In this document: piece by piece, positions 48,601 through 60,700 of the stretch
Numbering within the stretch: the stretch's first letter is position 1
Layout: every line of letters starts with the position of its first letter
Source: Callaeas wilsoni
Lineage: Eukaryota; Chordata; Aves; Passeriformes; Callaeidae
Assembly: GCA_013398955.1 (NCBI GenBank)
Contig: VWPU01000912.1
Span: forward strand, 45,806 to 109,805
Length of the DNA stretch: 64,000 nucleotides
Reading direction: 5' to 3'
Program-made: the position numbers and the translations under genes
Notes under the pieces: model-generated
The model's database searches: none
What the model saw: only the letters and a program-made list of their open reading frames with translations
Told to the model about the DNA's origin: nothing

Positions 48601-48860
48601 CTTTGTTTGCCAATTAAATATTTGAATCTCTTTGATCGCAACACAGTGGTTCCCTAGGAAGATTTTTAAAATATAGCAAAGCAATTGAAGAGCAATAAGT
48701 GCCTCCATTTTATCAAATTCGTATTTCATCCCGGAAGCTTAAGTGACTTGAGCAGGGTGACGGCTCTCCAGATTTAATTAGCTTGTAACAGTTTGAGATC
48801 TATCTAATTAAGCGAGCTTAAAGTATATGACAGCACTGCTAATTTTTCTCAGTGAAGGTT
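48601..48860. promoter_or_regulatory. Candidate conserved non-coding element
   Basis: An AT-rich, repeat-free, stop-rich stretch dense in homeodomain-type cores: CCAATTAAATA, GATTTAATTAGC and ATCTAATTAAGCG, with interspersed GC-rich words such as CATCCCGGAAGC (an ETS-like GGAA core) and GGGTGACGGC. This clustered composition is typical of developmental enhancers conserved across birds. I cannot align genomes here, so this rests on composition alone. Confidence 0.25.
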
Positions 48861-51800
48861 TGGTAACTGGGGTCCATATTGCTTTTGAGCATCAGATTGA
48901 TGTGAAACAAAAGTCATGTGGGAGAATGATATGGGTTATTGACTGCACTGCAGGAAATATGAAAGCAGAAAGGAGAATCAGTGTTTATGTACAGCTGAGC
49001 TAAACAAGGATGCCAAATGCTCCCCACTGAGAAGTATTTGAGCCGTGACCACTAACTAGCAATTTTCATTTTAGACAGCATATTCTTTTTCAGTTTAACA
49101 CAGATCACTGCCATGGGAAAGACTTTTTTCTCTTTGCTGGTTTTACAAGTTGTTTAAATACCCAAAAACAGTTGAATTGGAGAAAAGCACTGAGATAAAA
49201 AAATTACCTGGTAAAAAGATGTGTGAAATAGCTGGGTTTGAGATTGAAAAACAGAGTTTCCTCTGTGTGGGTTTTTTTCCTCCCACAAAAGCCCTATCGC
49301 AAGTGTCACTTGGTTTCTCAGATCATTGTCAAAGGTACAATACACTTGCAGATGCAAGTACCAGTCTTTCATGGAGAGGTGTCAGGGACACTGGATCAAG
49401 GAGAAAGTCTGGAGCTTAGAAGCACATACTGGGAGCAGATGTGTTTACCCTTCATCTCCTTTTATGTTTTTTTCACTGCTGTGAGGAAAAGATGTACGCT
49501 TTTGCCTAAACTCAGAAAAGGGAGAAAGCTTGAATGCTGCACAGTGAATTCCTGGGAGGATGACAGTTCACACCACGTGTAAACAAGAGTAATAGCGCTA
49601 GAGGAACATGTTTGGAGTTGAGTTTTGCCTCCCCCCAGTTGGTTTTGAGGAAGACAACTGTATTTCCTAAGAAAATATGGCACAAACCGCAGGGTCTGAG
49701 ACAAGTAGCAAGTGGGAAGACTGAAATTATATCTGCCTTCAAAAGAGATCTACCACCTCAAACACAAAGTGGAGAAGGAGGAAAGAGAGATCACATTTGC
49801 TAGAGGAAATTAGTGTGTTCTTAAACACATTGTGAAGACCATGACTTTGGCAGAACACCCAGGACATTTCCATGATCAGTTGAAAAGTATTAACCAGAAC
49901 TCTGCTGTCAGAGCTGGAGTCCTTGGGAGGGTGCTTCTTGGTTTTTCTCATGAGTAAGGGACTTTTTTGCATATTACATAGGCAGGAAATATTTTTAATC
50001 ACTTCGGGGAGTTCTGTTTTGATTTTCTCCCAACAGCTATAAAATTTAACCTCATCTCTCCATGGGTTTTTACTGATGCCTTTTTAGTAAGTTTAAACAA
50101 TTGTCACGTTATTATGGGAAATACGTAAAACCAAGCCAAATTCTATCTTTGGCAGTTTTCTGTCACTATATCCTAGTCCCTGTGCCCAGTGTGACTGAGG
50201 AAATTACCAAGGAGAAGCTGAAAAAAAACAAAACAATCTTCACATTTATTTCAACATAATTTTTTAAAATATTATTTTTGTAACATTTGTCTTAATTTTG
50301 CCCTTAATTTTGCTGTTGGTGTCTTCCAGTGGAGCAGTGTTTTTATGCGAGTTATGTCCAGGAGCACTGAATCAAATTGCTTACTTTTGACAGCTGTCTT
50401 ACACATATCAGAGGCACTGGTACACCTCACTGAACTTGTTCTGGGGAGCCCCAGTTTTATTTTCTGCCTCTGTTTCTCATATGGTTAATTTGAGTACCAG
50501 ACTTGCATATCCTCCTTCAGCAGGGAATGAAGGAAGAAAAAGGGAGAAATTACCTCCACATCACCAGCTGATTTGAAGAGGCTCCACCACAAATGTCAAA
50601 ATCAGGTTGAATGTTTGCCACTGGACAACATCTAATCCATTATAACTAAATATGTCTATAACTATGTATGGTATAGTGTATATTTTAGTATTCAATATAT
50701 ATACAACATATTATATGACTATTAAAATTACAACTCTGGATCTCAGGGTTGATGACATGAAGAAAAAAGTTTCCTGGGTTGGTCTGGTCATGAGGACAGA
50801 TTTTCCCCTCAGGCCCAGAACAGTGACTAGTTTGACACCCTCAGCAGACTGGGTCATGTTTTAATCTTGAGATTTTCTGCAACCAGCAGCAACAAACGAC
50901 ACCTGCTTCCTAGGCAGGGGTTAAGCAGTGACACCAGGTCTCCTTGCCTGTAAAGAGCACAGGAGATTTTGCTACAGGTTTTGCCCAGACAACTAATGTG
51001 AACATGTGCCTTAAGACATAACTTTTGTTTTTCTAAATGTCTCTTGTTTCAGTATATAAGAACCCTGACAAAAGAATACTAGTACAAAAAACATGATTGC
51101 AAAAAAACAAGAGAGTGAAAACTTATATGATGGAAAATGGTTTATGCAATAGAAGTCATAAAACTTGTGAAGTTTGTGGATTGACATCATCAGACACTTG
51201 GCTCTATTTTGACCAAAGGGAGATGGGGCAATGAAAGGGATGCGCATGCAAGTAAATGTCTGGGGTTTTTCTGCGGTTTCTGGGGAGACACTGACAAAAG
51301 GAGAGGAGCCGAAATTGATTGACCTGATACCTTTAAGGGACCAAGGAACAGACCAGGTGAAACCCTCCACAGGTCTGTGTTTCTATTGGCTTATGACCTG
51401 TAAAGAAATAAGAAGGGACATATCCATTACTATTCTAAGATATTCCATGCTCATGACAAAGATGTTCGAGCTCAATCTATGGACTGACTTACTGATGAAA
51501 GGGAATTAACATGTCAAATAAAACCATTCTCCTTTGGCTTCAGATTCATTGTGTTGTAAAGATCAAGACCTAATAAATCATATCTGGGAAAAGCAGTCTT
51601 CTTCTGCTGTCATCTGTTTTATGTTAATGCATTTTTGGCCTGGGAAAGTACAAGAAAACCAGAAAGTAATTTCACAGAGTCCTACAGAAGTGTAGATCTT
51701 TTGAGTAGACATTAGATGATATCAGAAAATAAATTTTATGACACTTTTTGTTGAGCATCATATTTCTTATTTAGCAGATTTATGAGGAAAAAAATGTTTC

Positions 51801-52996
51801 CACAGCTGTAGCCCTAGTAATATCTTTAATAATGGTGGGGTTTTGTTTGGTTTGTTGTGTTGGTTTGCAGTGTCACATGTCCTTCTGACAGAAAAATAAT
51901 CAAGTATATTTATAGATACGATACTTGGACATAATGAAATAGAATACAAACATAAATATCCCCAAAGATTGGACATGATCATTTGTTTCATAGTCAATAT
52001 AAAAGCAGTTTGTTCCTCTTATCTGTTGTAACTTTATACAAGAAAATATAATAGATGAAATCTTTTCGAATTTGTGTATAATATTTTTTCATAGAAAAAT
52101 GCTGTCCTGAAGACAAGCTTTTCAGCAGGCAGGTGAAATTTCCCATTTGGACAATATTACAGAATTATGAAACTGCCCACATACCTCATTTCATCAATCT
52201 CTGAACAAAGATTTTTAATTCAATTCAAAAGTTTTGGATTTAAAGGTGAATTTACTTTTCTAAATCAGAAGCAAAGTCTCTGATTCAAATTATTTGAGTG
52301 ATGAATCACTTGAATATTTTGGTGAAAATGATGGATTGTCTGTTCTTGAGAAGTATCATAATTTGTATTTTCTCTCTGTTTTAGAGAAGAATAATCAATT
52401 CTTACATTGTTTGTGTTTTTAGTCTGAAATTTTACAGGCTTAGGATAAAAATATGTCCTGTCCAATTTCAAGAAAAGCAAACTGAGGCACTCTGAATTGC
52501 ACAGGGCACCTGACAGTTACCAGGAAAATGTGCTTTCCAAGGTGTATCTTCCAGATTGTAATATTTTCAGGTAATCCAGGCTTTGTAATTATTCTGAAGG
52601 AGATTCTTTGGATATATATGCAAACTCAACCTTCACTGAAACCAATGACTTTTGGAGAGGTCTTGAAACAACTTCATAACTTCAGAGCAGTATCCTGCAT
52701 TCAAGCCTGGAGCCTAAAACAAGTGCTCCTTAAATCAATGTCAGTGGCATAGTGGTAGGGTTTGAGCATCCATGGATTAGAAGGACTAATATGTGGTTAA
52801 CAGGCTCATCACAGTGTCTTTAACAGAGAGAATTCTCTGGGAGATCAGTTCATGGGATGGATTAGCTTATGAGACAGAGCTCCTCCATAAATTCACCTTC
52901 TAATGTACAGTGCGCTGCAATAATACTTCTGCTAGCTAACTTTTTGGTATTAGGCCAACATCTGAACTCTTTCACAGAAATTAGAAATGGAGCAGG
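48861..52996. other. Unique AT-rich DNA
   Basis: About 4 kb with no recognised transposon, RNA gene or domain. Open frames up to about 119 codons overlap on both strands. The last five bases (GCAGG, 52992-52996) are the left target duplication of the following LTR. Confidence 0.45.
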
Positions 52997-53581
52997 TGTT
53001 GTGGTTTAACCCCAACTCAACCCCACACAGCCACTCACTTCACTCCAGTGGGATGGGGGGACCATATCAAAGAGGTGAAAGTGAGAAAACTTGTAGGTTG
53101 AGATGAAGACAGTTTAATAGGTACAGCAGAAGCTTTGCACAAGCAAAGCAAAACAAGGAATTCATTCGCCACTTCCCATGGGTAGGCAGGTGTTCAGCCA
53201 CCTCCAGGAAAGCTGGGCTCCATCACTTGTAAGGATGACTTGGGAAGACAAACACTGTATCTCTGAATGTCCTCTCCTTCCTTCTTCTCCCCCAGCTCTG
53301 TAGGGGTGATGCCATGATGCCATGATGCCACGTGGTGTGGGATATTCCTGTGGTCAGCTGGGGTCAGCTGTCCTGGCTGTGTCCTCTCCCAGCTCCTTGT
53401 GCACCCTCAGCCCTCTCGCTGCTGGGTTGGGGTGAGGGGCAGAAAAGGCTTTGACTGTGCAAATGCTGCTCAGCAATAACAAAACCATCTCTGTATGATC
53501 AACCCTATTTTCAGTGCAAATATAAAACACAGCCTCATACTAGCTACCACGAAGAAAATTACTCCAGCCAAAGCCGGCCCA
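52997..53581 (-). mobile_element. Solo LTR, ERVL-like, second family
   Basis: A 585-base solo LTR. On the plus strand it starts TGTTGTGGTTTAACCCC and ends ...CAAAGCCGGCCCA, flanked by GCAGG (52992-52996) and GCGGG (53582-53586): a 5-bp target duplication with one change. It resembles the common avian LTR type whose text includes GTGGGATGGGGG, GTTGAGATGAAGACAG, CAGCTGTCCTGGCTGTGTCC and ACGAAGAAAATTACTCC, which is read in sense on the minus strand. Where that family usually carries its TATA region, this copy has a three-fold ATGATGCC repeat (53307-53330). No internal genes remain. It is a different family from the 5.1, 23.9 and 63.7 kb LTRs. Confidence 0.85.
53307..53330 (+). repeat. ATGATGCC triplication inside LTR
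   Basis: The octamer (G)TGATGCCA is repeated three times in tandem within the solo LTR. It appears to replace, or to have arisen next to, the LTR promoter region, which would disable transcription. Confidence 0.75.
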
Positions 53582-53586
53582 GCGGG

Positions 53587-55792
53587 CAAGCTCTGTGTGG
53601 CTCCAAAGTTTAAATTAGAGTGCTTGAACTCAAACAGAAGAAGCAGGAAGGAGGGAGCAGCCTGCAGTAGGAGGGCCCTGCAGCTGTGGGACTGGAGGTG
53701 ACCCCATTCCAGGCTCGTACCTGATACAGCTCTATACCTTCACTCCTGTTCAGCTCCGCCTGAGGCATGATGACGAGCTAAAGCACATATGAAATTCAGC
53801 TCAACAAGCCGATGCTAAAACAGTGTGAAATGTCAGTTCTCAGCAAGGGTAATAACACTTCTGGGGCAAAAATCATCTGTTGGGACACAGCCAGACAGCA
53901 GCAAATTGCAGGCTGATAAGAGAAAATATACATGATATATGGTAGATGTGATTAAGTTTCAGGGCAAATATCTGCCAAATATGACTACAAGGATTGTAAC
54001 ACAGAGGAAGGGGTAGGGCAAACTCAGCATGAGCCACAAAGGAGGGTGTGACTACCAGTGCTGAGGTGCATTTTCATGAGCGAGCCAGCACTCAAGGAAA
54101 GAGCCAGCTGAGGCTGCTGAGGGTGGTTCTGAAGAGATACAGTTTTGGAAAAGCAAAACCACTTGGCTTCCCGCAGCATAGGCTGTGATTTGAAGTGGCA
54201 GAAATACTGGCAGAGGTCATGGTTGTAAAGTGAGCAACAGCAGCAGGTGGGAATGCCATGAGCACAGTGTTTTCCACACACTGTTTCATCTTGTGATTCG
54301 ATTCCACTCACCCCCTGGGAAGCCCAAGATCATCCTAATCTGCACCCATTGTTGTATAAATAAATACTTACCTGAATTACCCCTTTCTCTGTGAGGATAG
54401 GATAATGCTGGGCCAGCAGAAGCCTCATGCCTGCTCATCTACAGGAAAGCACTTTCCCTGACCTGGCCCCGTGGTCAGCAAGCTTCTCTCCTCAAGACTG
54501 GGTGCTTCACAACTTCACACTCCTGCTCCCAAAGGTACTCAGCATCTGCTCCAGGAGCCTCTACTACACACTGTCTCTGCATTTTACGGGCAGTTGGGTG
54601 ACAAGGATGGGCACCCAAGGGATCCCAGGGCCTGGGAACCCCTTTGGGGAGGGAGTAGTGTGAGCTGGGGCACTGGCAGGGAAGAGGAAGGACTTTGCTT
54701 CACCCAGAGCAGAAAGACCAAAACCCCTTGGAGACAGTGAAAGAGAAAGGAGCCTGACAGGGGTCCCCATTTGAAGCAGTGGGAACCATGGGAAACAGCA
54801 TTTTAGCAGCAGTATAACTCCCCAGAAGACGAGCACAGCTCCAGGAGCTGCTGAATAATGTCCCACCTGGAGGTCTCTGCTCAGAAATGTGTGTGAGAAG
54901 CACCTGGAGTGTCAGCCTATGACTAGCCTCCGAGGTGAAGCCTTGACAGACCTAAGAACAGTGTTCTGCCACTATGGAAAAAAAAGCTGTATCTGCTGTG
55001 GGTCTGGTGGCAGGTCCAAAGCTGGGCAGGTTTCTGAAGGCTACAGGAGCTGCCTTGGTCACACGCTGAATCTTGGCACACAGGCATAGATTCTGGAAAT
55101 AAAGAGTTATACTGACCCTCGAGAAAATGTTAACCTCACAAGAACAAGTAAAAAGCAATGAGTAACTTAGACAAAGCAGCTGATAGCCATCAGCTATTTT
55201 TTAGCCTTATTGATTTGAAAATATCATTGGTGGTACAGCAACATTTTTCCTGATAAGCAGAAAACAAATGCATCAGATTAATAACTAACAATCTTGTGCT
55301 TCAGAAAATAACAGACTAGAATATTTTTATTTAGGCATAATGGAAGACTAAAAAAAATTCTAAAACTGTAATATGATGCAGAGAGTACTTTGGTGCAGTG
55401 CTGATGTATTAAGATACCCTCAGTGTTGCATAAACACCCTTTCACAGGGAGTATTAGGGCTAGCCTCAGTAAACTGTGCACACTAATTTCCATCTGACAA
55501 TTACACATGCCAGCCACAGAATACAGAAATACTTTGCAATGTAAATTCCATGCCAGCAGGAGATTTCACCTGAGATAATCAAATCTGCATATGTTGATAG
55601 ATGAATGTCTGACATACTCAGCTGTACAAATCTGATTAAGCCTATTTTAAAGAAATATTTTCAGAATTATGCAGTAGCACAACATACAGCCACTGTTTCC
55701 TGGTTATTTTTTAAGACACAAGACAGTGACACCACTTTCAAATCTGGAATTGGCATATGCAATTACAGGTTAGACACATACAGGAGGAAATG
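53587..55792. other. Unique DNA, GC-richer than average
   Basis: About 2.2 kb without a recognised gene or repeat. The 54.4-55.1 kb part is relatively GC-rich, with overlapping open frames of 66-100 codons on both strands. None shows a motif I know. Confidence 0.45.
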
Positions 55793-55895
55793 GGAGGAGA
55801 GTAGAGGAGAGGAGAGGAGAGGAGAGGAGAGGAGAGGAGAGGAGAGGAGAGGAGAGGAGAGGAGAGGAAAGGAAAGGAAAGGAAAGGAAAGGAAA
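55793..55895 (+). repeat. Polypurine (GGAGA)n-(GGAAA)n microsatellite
   Basis: About fourteen GGAGA units pass without a break into about five GGAAA units. Every base on the plus strand is a purine for about 90 bases, apart from a T near 55802. The second block differs from the first by one position per unit, so it is a derived variant that has expanded in its own right. Long purine-only tracts can form triplex (H-DNA) structures. It creates spurious Glu-Arg-Gly and Leu-Ser repeat frames. Confidence 0.95.
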
Positions 55896-56562
55896 CTGTG
55901 TACACATATAACAGTTCAACTTGTGAAGACCTATTTATTTTAGTTTTTCTGACCATTTCTGTAACCTAGCTACAGAATATTTTATTTCTGCTGTGTGTTT
56001 TCTTTCTCTGTTGAAAGTGTTTATCAACATCTCTGGCACATAAAAGGAATATTAAGACACAAGCTAGCAGTAATTTTCCAAATAAGAATCCTTTGAAACA
56101 TGTATATAGCTTATTTTAATCATATGACTTCCACCTTGGGGTATCTGCTCTCCCAGTTTTAACACCCTTTTTCTATACAGGTAATGGTATGCAGGTAATA
56201 ACCACTTGCTTGTGGTTTGTTTGGAACCACTTTAAGTTGTCACAGGATTTTGATCCAGTGATTTAAGGATTTGAAGATTCTCTGAAATTACTAGCATGGA
56301 GAAGATTGACTTTACCAGAAGAATCACAGCACAAATAAGTGTACTTGAAACACAACCTGGGGAAAAAATGGAAAAAGTAAAAACATAAAGGCAAGAAAAT
56401 TGTTATGTGGATAAATAAATCCTGTATTTAATACAGAAAGCCTTTATCTGGTTTTGGCTGTTACATAGACTATTTGTCTTGGTGGTTAGATTATAAATGT
56501 GTCATGTCAACCTGCTGATTATGAACTAAATGTGACAATTTAAACTGTGGCACGTGTAAAAA

Positions 56563-56596
56563 CAGTATATATCAGTATAGGTAAGGATATATACTG
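56563..56596. repeat. 11-bp perfect inverted repeat
   Basis: CAGTATATATC at 56563-56573 and its exact complement GATATATACTG at 56586-56596 enclose a 12-base loop. AT-rich stem; no known function. Confidence 0.7.
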
Positions 56597-59500
56597 ACCT
56601 TGAGTATACACGGAAATACATTGAAAAAACCACAGACTTACTGTAAAAGTGACTTTATTTTAAGACCTAAGCATACTTAAACAACTTTGGCCCATAAAAT
56701 GTGGGAGTCACAAATTACATTTTTTTCAATATTTCTGTTGTTTTTTCATATTGTGATAAGTGAATCTTAATCTGTTCAAAAAAATCAATAGTTGACTTGC
56801 TTCTAACTTTCTGTGACAGCCTAAAGTGGGTCTTTCTGTTCTGAGTGCCAGATAATTTCCTTAGTAAACACGTATCACTATCAAAAAAATAAGTAGAGTA
56901 AGTAAATTGAAGGTTTCAATCCTAAATCATAGAAAGTTTTGCCTTTTTTGTTGTTATTGTATTGGCTTTCTACCACATCCATGAAAATTAAAGACGAGTT
57001 AAATATACTGCCAGCATTTTAAAATGCTTTTCTATCAAATAAGGATTAAGAAACCAAAGAAAAAGGCAAACAGAACACAAGCGGGAAATAATAATAATTT
57101 CGATCTTTGCCCTTTTTATATGCTTCATTTTGAATTACTTCTAAGAGGGATTAAGTTTCTGAGAGAAGAATGACCTTCAAAAGGGACTGAAGTCCCTTAT
57201 CTCCCAAACTGCTATGGAGCCCTGCTTCAGATTGTCACAGGTCCCACAGCTTATGTAAGGGCAAAATTAATTTAAAAGGTGTAAGCTCTCCTTCTTGTAA
57301 TCTGCTTGATTTTGAAATAAACTGAACATGTCTGTGCATAGACAACCTTACAAAAGTCTAAAAAGAACACAGTTATCACAAGCCATTCACTAACTGTGAT
57401 GCTGCAGGGCAATTACTGGAAGTTCCTAAATCGAGTTATTTCTGCTCATGCACCTGCACCTCCCCCACGCCCCTCTCTCCAGTGCCACATACTCCAAACC
57501 CTCTCTCCCATGGAAGCACTGGTCCCCTCCACCCCACCCCTGCAGGAACAGCCCAGGTGCCATCACAGGCACTGAGGCTGCTCTTGTTCTCCTCTCTTGA
57601 AGAGTCCCTCTTTTCCTTCCTTGCAGAGGTGATCAGGGAAACTGGATGAGCTCTGTCAGTGTGAGGCAGGAGATGAAGTATCATTTGGAGGAACCTGTCA
57701 GCACAGCTTTTTCCATGGAGAGGCAGTTCCTGGGGCCTCCTTCTGATGTGGCTGAAGCTACTCTCTTCTCATTCAAGTGCCAGAGTTACAGGCTGATGTG
57801 GATCACACCACCAGCTCCTGCTTATACAGCCTGCAGGATGTAAAGCTGGAAATTGCCCAGAGCTCTCAGGAAATTATCTGATAGATTTAGAGCTATAACT
57901 TTCTTTTATTCAATTATTTTCTGAGAAGTGATTTTAAGCTCCAGCATTTGAATAGAAACTCAGCATCAGATTAGTTCTTGAACAGAATCTATAGCGCCTA
58001 ATAGCCCATTCTCTCTCCCCGTCAGTAGACTTTCTTCTTTAAAACCTCAGGGAAGCAATTGTTGCAGCTTAGTTCAGTGAGGTATTTGCTAATATATTGT
58101 CAATTAACAGTTATATTGACTGGAGAATTCAGCTGATTTCTTTGTATATTACAATCACATAAAAAAAGATATCGGGAGGTAATTAAACAAAACATTGTTT
58201 AAAGACACCTAATATAAATCTACCGATTGAAATATATTTCAGGTATTTAAAGACCAACCAACATTTATCTCATTGACATGAAATGGGAGTTACATAGAGA
58301 CTGAACATTTCATTTAGAACGTTTTCCAATCTTTGGGATTTGAATGCTTTACAGAAAATATATACTGAAAAGGCTAGATTTCTTTAAGCAGAAGATAAAC
58401 ATAAAAGAGGTGATGAAGATCCATTTTTAAACCATAGTTTATACCGGTTTTAAAGCTTTCTCAACTTTTCTCTCTGTTAAAAAGTAAAACACCATAATGT
58501 ATTCTTTTTGCTAGTCAAAAAGACTACATTGACAAAAAAATTTGTCAATTTTTTTTGCAGCCAAGTGATTTATTTTTCTTGGGATAAAATTTCATCCATT
58601 GCTGTGATGGCTTCTTATCTATTTGAGAAGAGGTGTCCATCCCTATAAGGTGACTGCTGCTTGTTTGGCATTTCAGAAGGCAGCTCATGGCTGGTGCTCT
58701 GCCACAGCAGCCAGCCTGCAGTGTACGGCACCCTGGCGACCCAGGCACACTCAGGAGGAGATGAGACAAAAATGGCAACTCCACCGGCAAAGCAATTGTT
58801 AGTGTGCACTGAGCACACCTGTAGAAATCTGGTAATGTATCTAAATCACAAGTTTGCATGTTCAGGCAAAATTTCTATAATGGCAGATTTGAAACACAGG
58901 TAGTCTTGGTGAGGGGGCTGGTGCAGAAAGCAAGGAGCCAGCAGACAGGCACACTGGCTGAGAACGAAGGCACACCAGCCATAAGGCATCCCAAGTGCTC
59001 AGGCCTAGCAAGACCATTAACAGCACTTACGTGATTGGCTCACTAGCAGCTATAGGAGAAATTACTGATATTCACTGCAGAAGATGATTCTGGATAGGAT
59101 TTGGGTGCTTGTATCCTCAAATCATATTTGTAAATTACTGAGAGGAAGGGAAGGCAGAGATGAGCATTTGTCAGAAGCAAAGGCAGCGTTGAGAAGAGGA
59201 CAATGCTGCTGCAAGGCTGACCACAGCTCAAAATTCTGAGCACATCTTGGGTACTTCCAAGGAGAAGAGAGCAAGTTATTACACAGGCTTTCTATTATTA
59301 AGCCAGATTTCTTTTTAATGACCTCTTTTAATGACCTTATTTTTACTGTATGGCTGATCTGAATTTGTATATATAAGGACCTGGTTTTTTATTTGGTTAG
59401 GTTTTTGGTCAGTAAGCCTGTATGTGGAGTGGACCAAGTGGACTCAAGTGAAACCAAGATCACTCTGTCTTTCTATCACCAGTGGAACCAGATAAAAAAG

Positions 59501-60412
59501 CATAATTGAGAACTCCTGAGTAATTTGTGCCCTTACATACACGGGGGACTCAAGAATAGGTCTCTGTGATACCAAAGCATCAGATATGACAAGATTTTTG
59601 ACAAAGACTTATACCAGAAAAACCCCAGAACAACTTTGGGTCTTATGTGAAAATATTACTTGAAAAGACTTACATTTCCCAAGAGGAGCTCATAAAATCA
59701 CAGGTGGTAAAGTGAACGAGAAGGTAGGAAGCTAAAGGAACACAGTAGGGTATTCTAAGACCCTTTTTGACTCTTGAAGTCTGATTGGGGCTGATAGAAA
59801 ACAGAAACTTCGTGTAACCCTCTTGGTTAGCCTGTCTTTTAATAATATAAGGACGTATAACAAAAACGTAAGACTGCAGTCGCCAGGCATGTACAAAAGC
59901 CTGAATGTCACTAGTCTCAGAACGGGAAAAGCTGGGGAGCAGTGAAACATGATTGGTTAAAACCATGTAACACCAGATCTTTGTTTTCCAGGGAGATCAT
60001 TACAGATCAGTCACTTCAGCTAATATGAATGCAATGCTCATTTTTCCTTCTGCTAATGAATTTTGGGGATTCAACATTCCATTGAATTAGGGTCAAACTG
60101 AGGCTGTCATCAGGAGCAGTAAGTATTACAGTCCAATAGTTAAGGGCTGTTTCCACAAACAGAGACTGTAAGGACTGTAAGGAATTAAAAAATCAATCAA
60201 TTTCTATACATTTGCAACCAGTTTGAATTCTTATATCATGACCTGAACATGTACGGAAAAATATTCTTTCCTAACATAAATCGTTTCACAAACTTTCAGA
60301 GGGAGACTTGGAAAATTACAATCCTTCTTTGTTATTCCACTCAGGGTATATTTTTTCATAGTGCGTAATGCTGTTCCTGTGCATTTTCCATTTATCTAAT
60401 ATAAAAATGTAC

Positions 60413-60700
60413 CATTTGAAGCTTGGCAAACAGATCAATGTGGATGTTACCACCATCTTGATGAACAGATATTTCTGTGAAAGTTGAAATATGAATGTTT
60501 TGTCTAGCAGGAAATCTGGCATTCATCCTAGGGTGTCTTCCTTGTCTGACATACTCTGCTGTTGTAGATCTTGGAGAGATTGATATGATCACAGGAAGTT
60601 TTTTTGGATGCAGCTGAGACCAAAGTTCAGCCCATTTACGGAAGATGGTAACTCCCAACAAGTTTTCATTTCTTACTAGAAGATAAATTAGCTCAAAAGG
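60413..60700 (-). other. Exon-like open segment of exactly 96 codons
   Basis: On the minus strand an acceptor (TGTCTCTGCAG, ending 60701) opens a 288-base stretch in phase 0 that ends at a weak donor (ATG followed by GTACAT). All 96 codons are open. The peptide includes LLGVTIFRKWAELWSQLHP, KLPVIISISPRSTTAEYVRQ and ARFPARQNIHISTFTEISV, and its last third alternates hydrophobic and polar residues as in beta strands. It weakly recalls the layout of lipid-binding BPI-fold proteins, but the resemblance is too thin to name. No flanking exon was found. Confidence 0.18.

Noticed and set aside
55605..55943. Open frames with Glu-Arg-Gly or Leu-Ser-Ser repeats
   Set aside because: Direct translation of the purine microsatellite in different frames.
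58615..58818. Minus-strand open stretch after a CTACAG acceptor, followed by AATAAA about 45 bases past the stop, as a possible last exon
   Set aside because: Two frames are open over the same bases, the acceptor has a poor pyrimidine tract, the peptide is unrecognised and AATAAA is common in AT-rich DNA.
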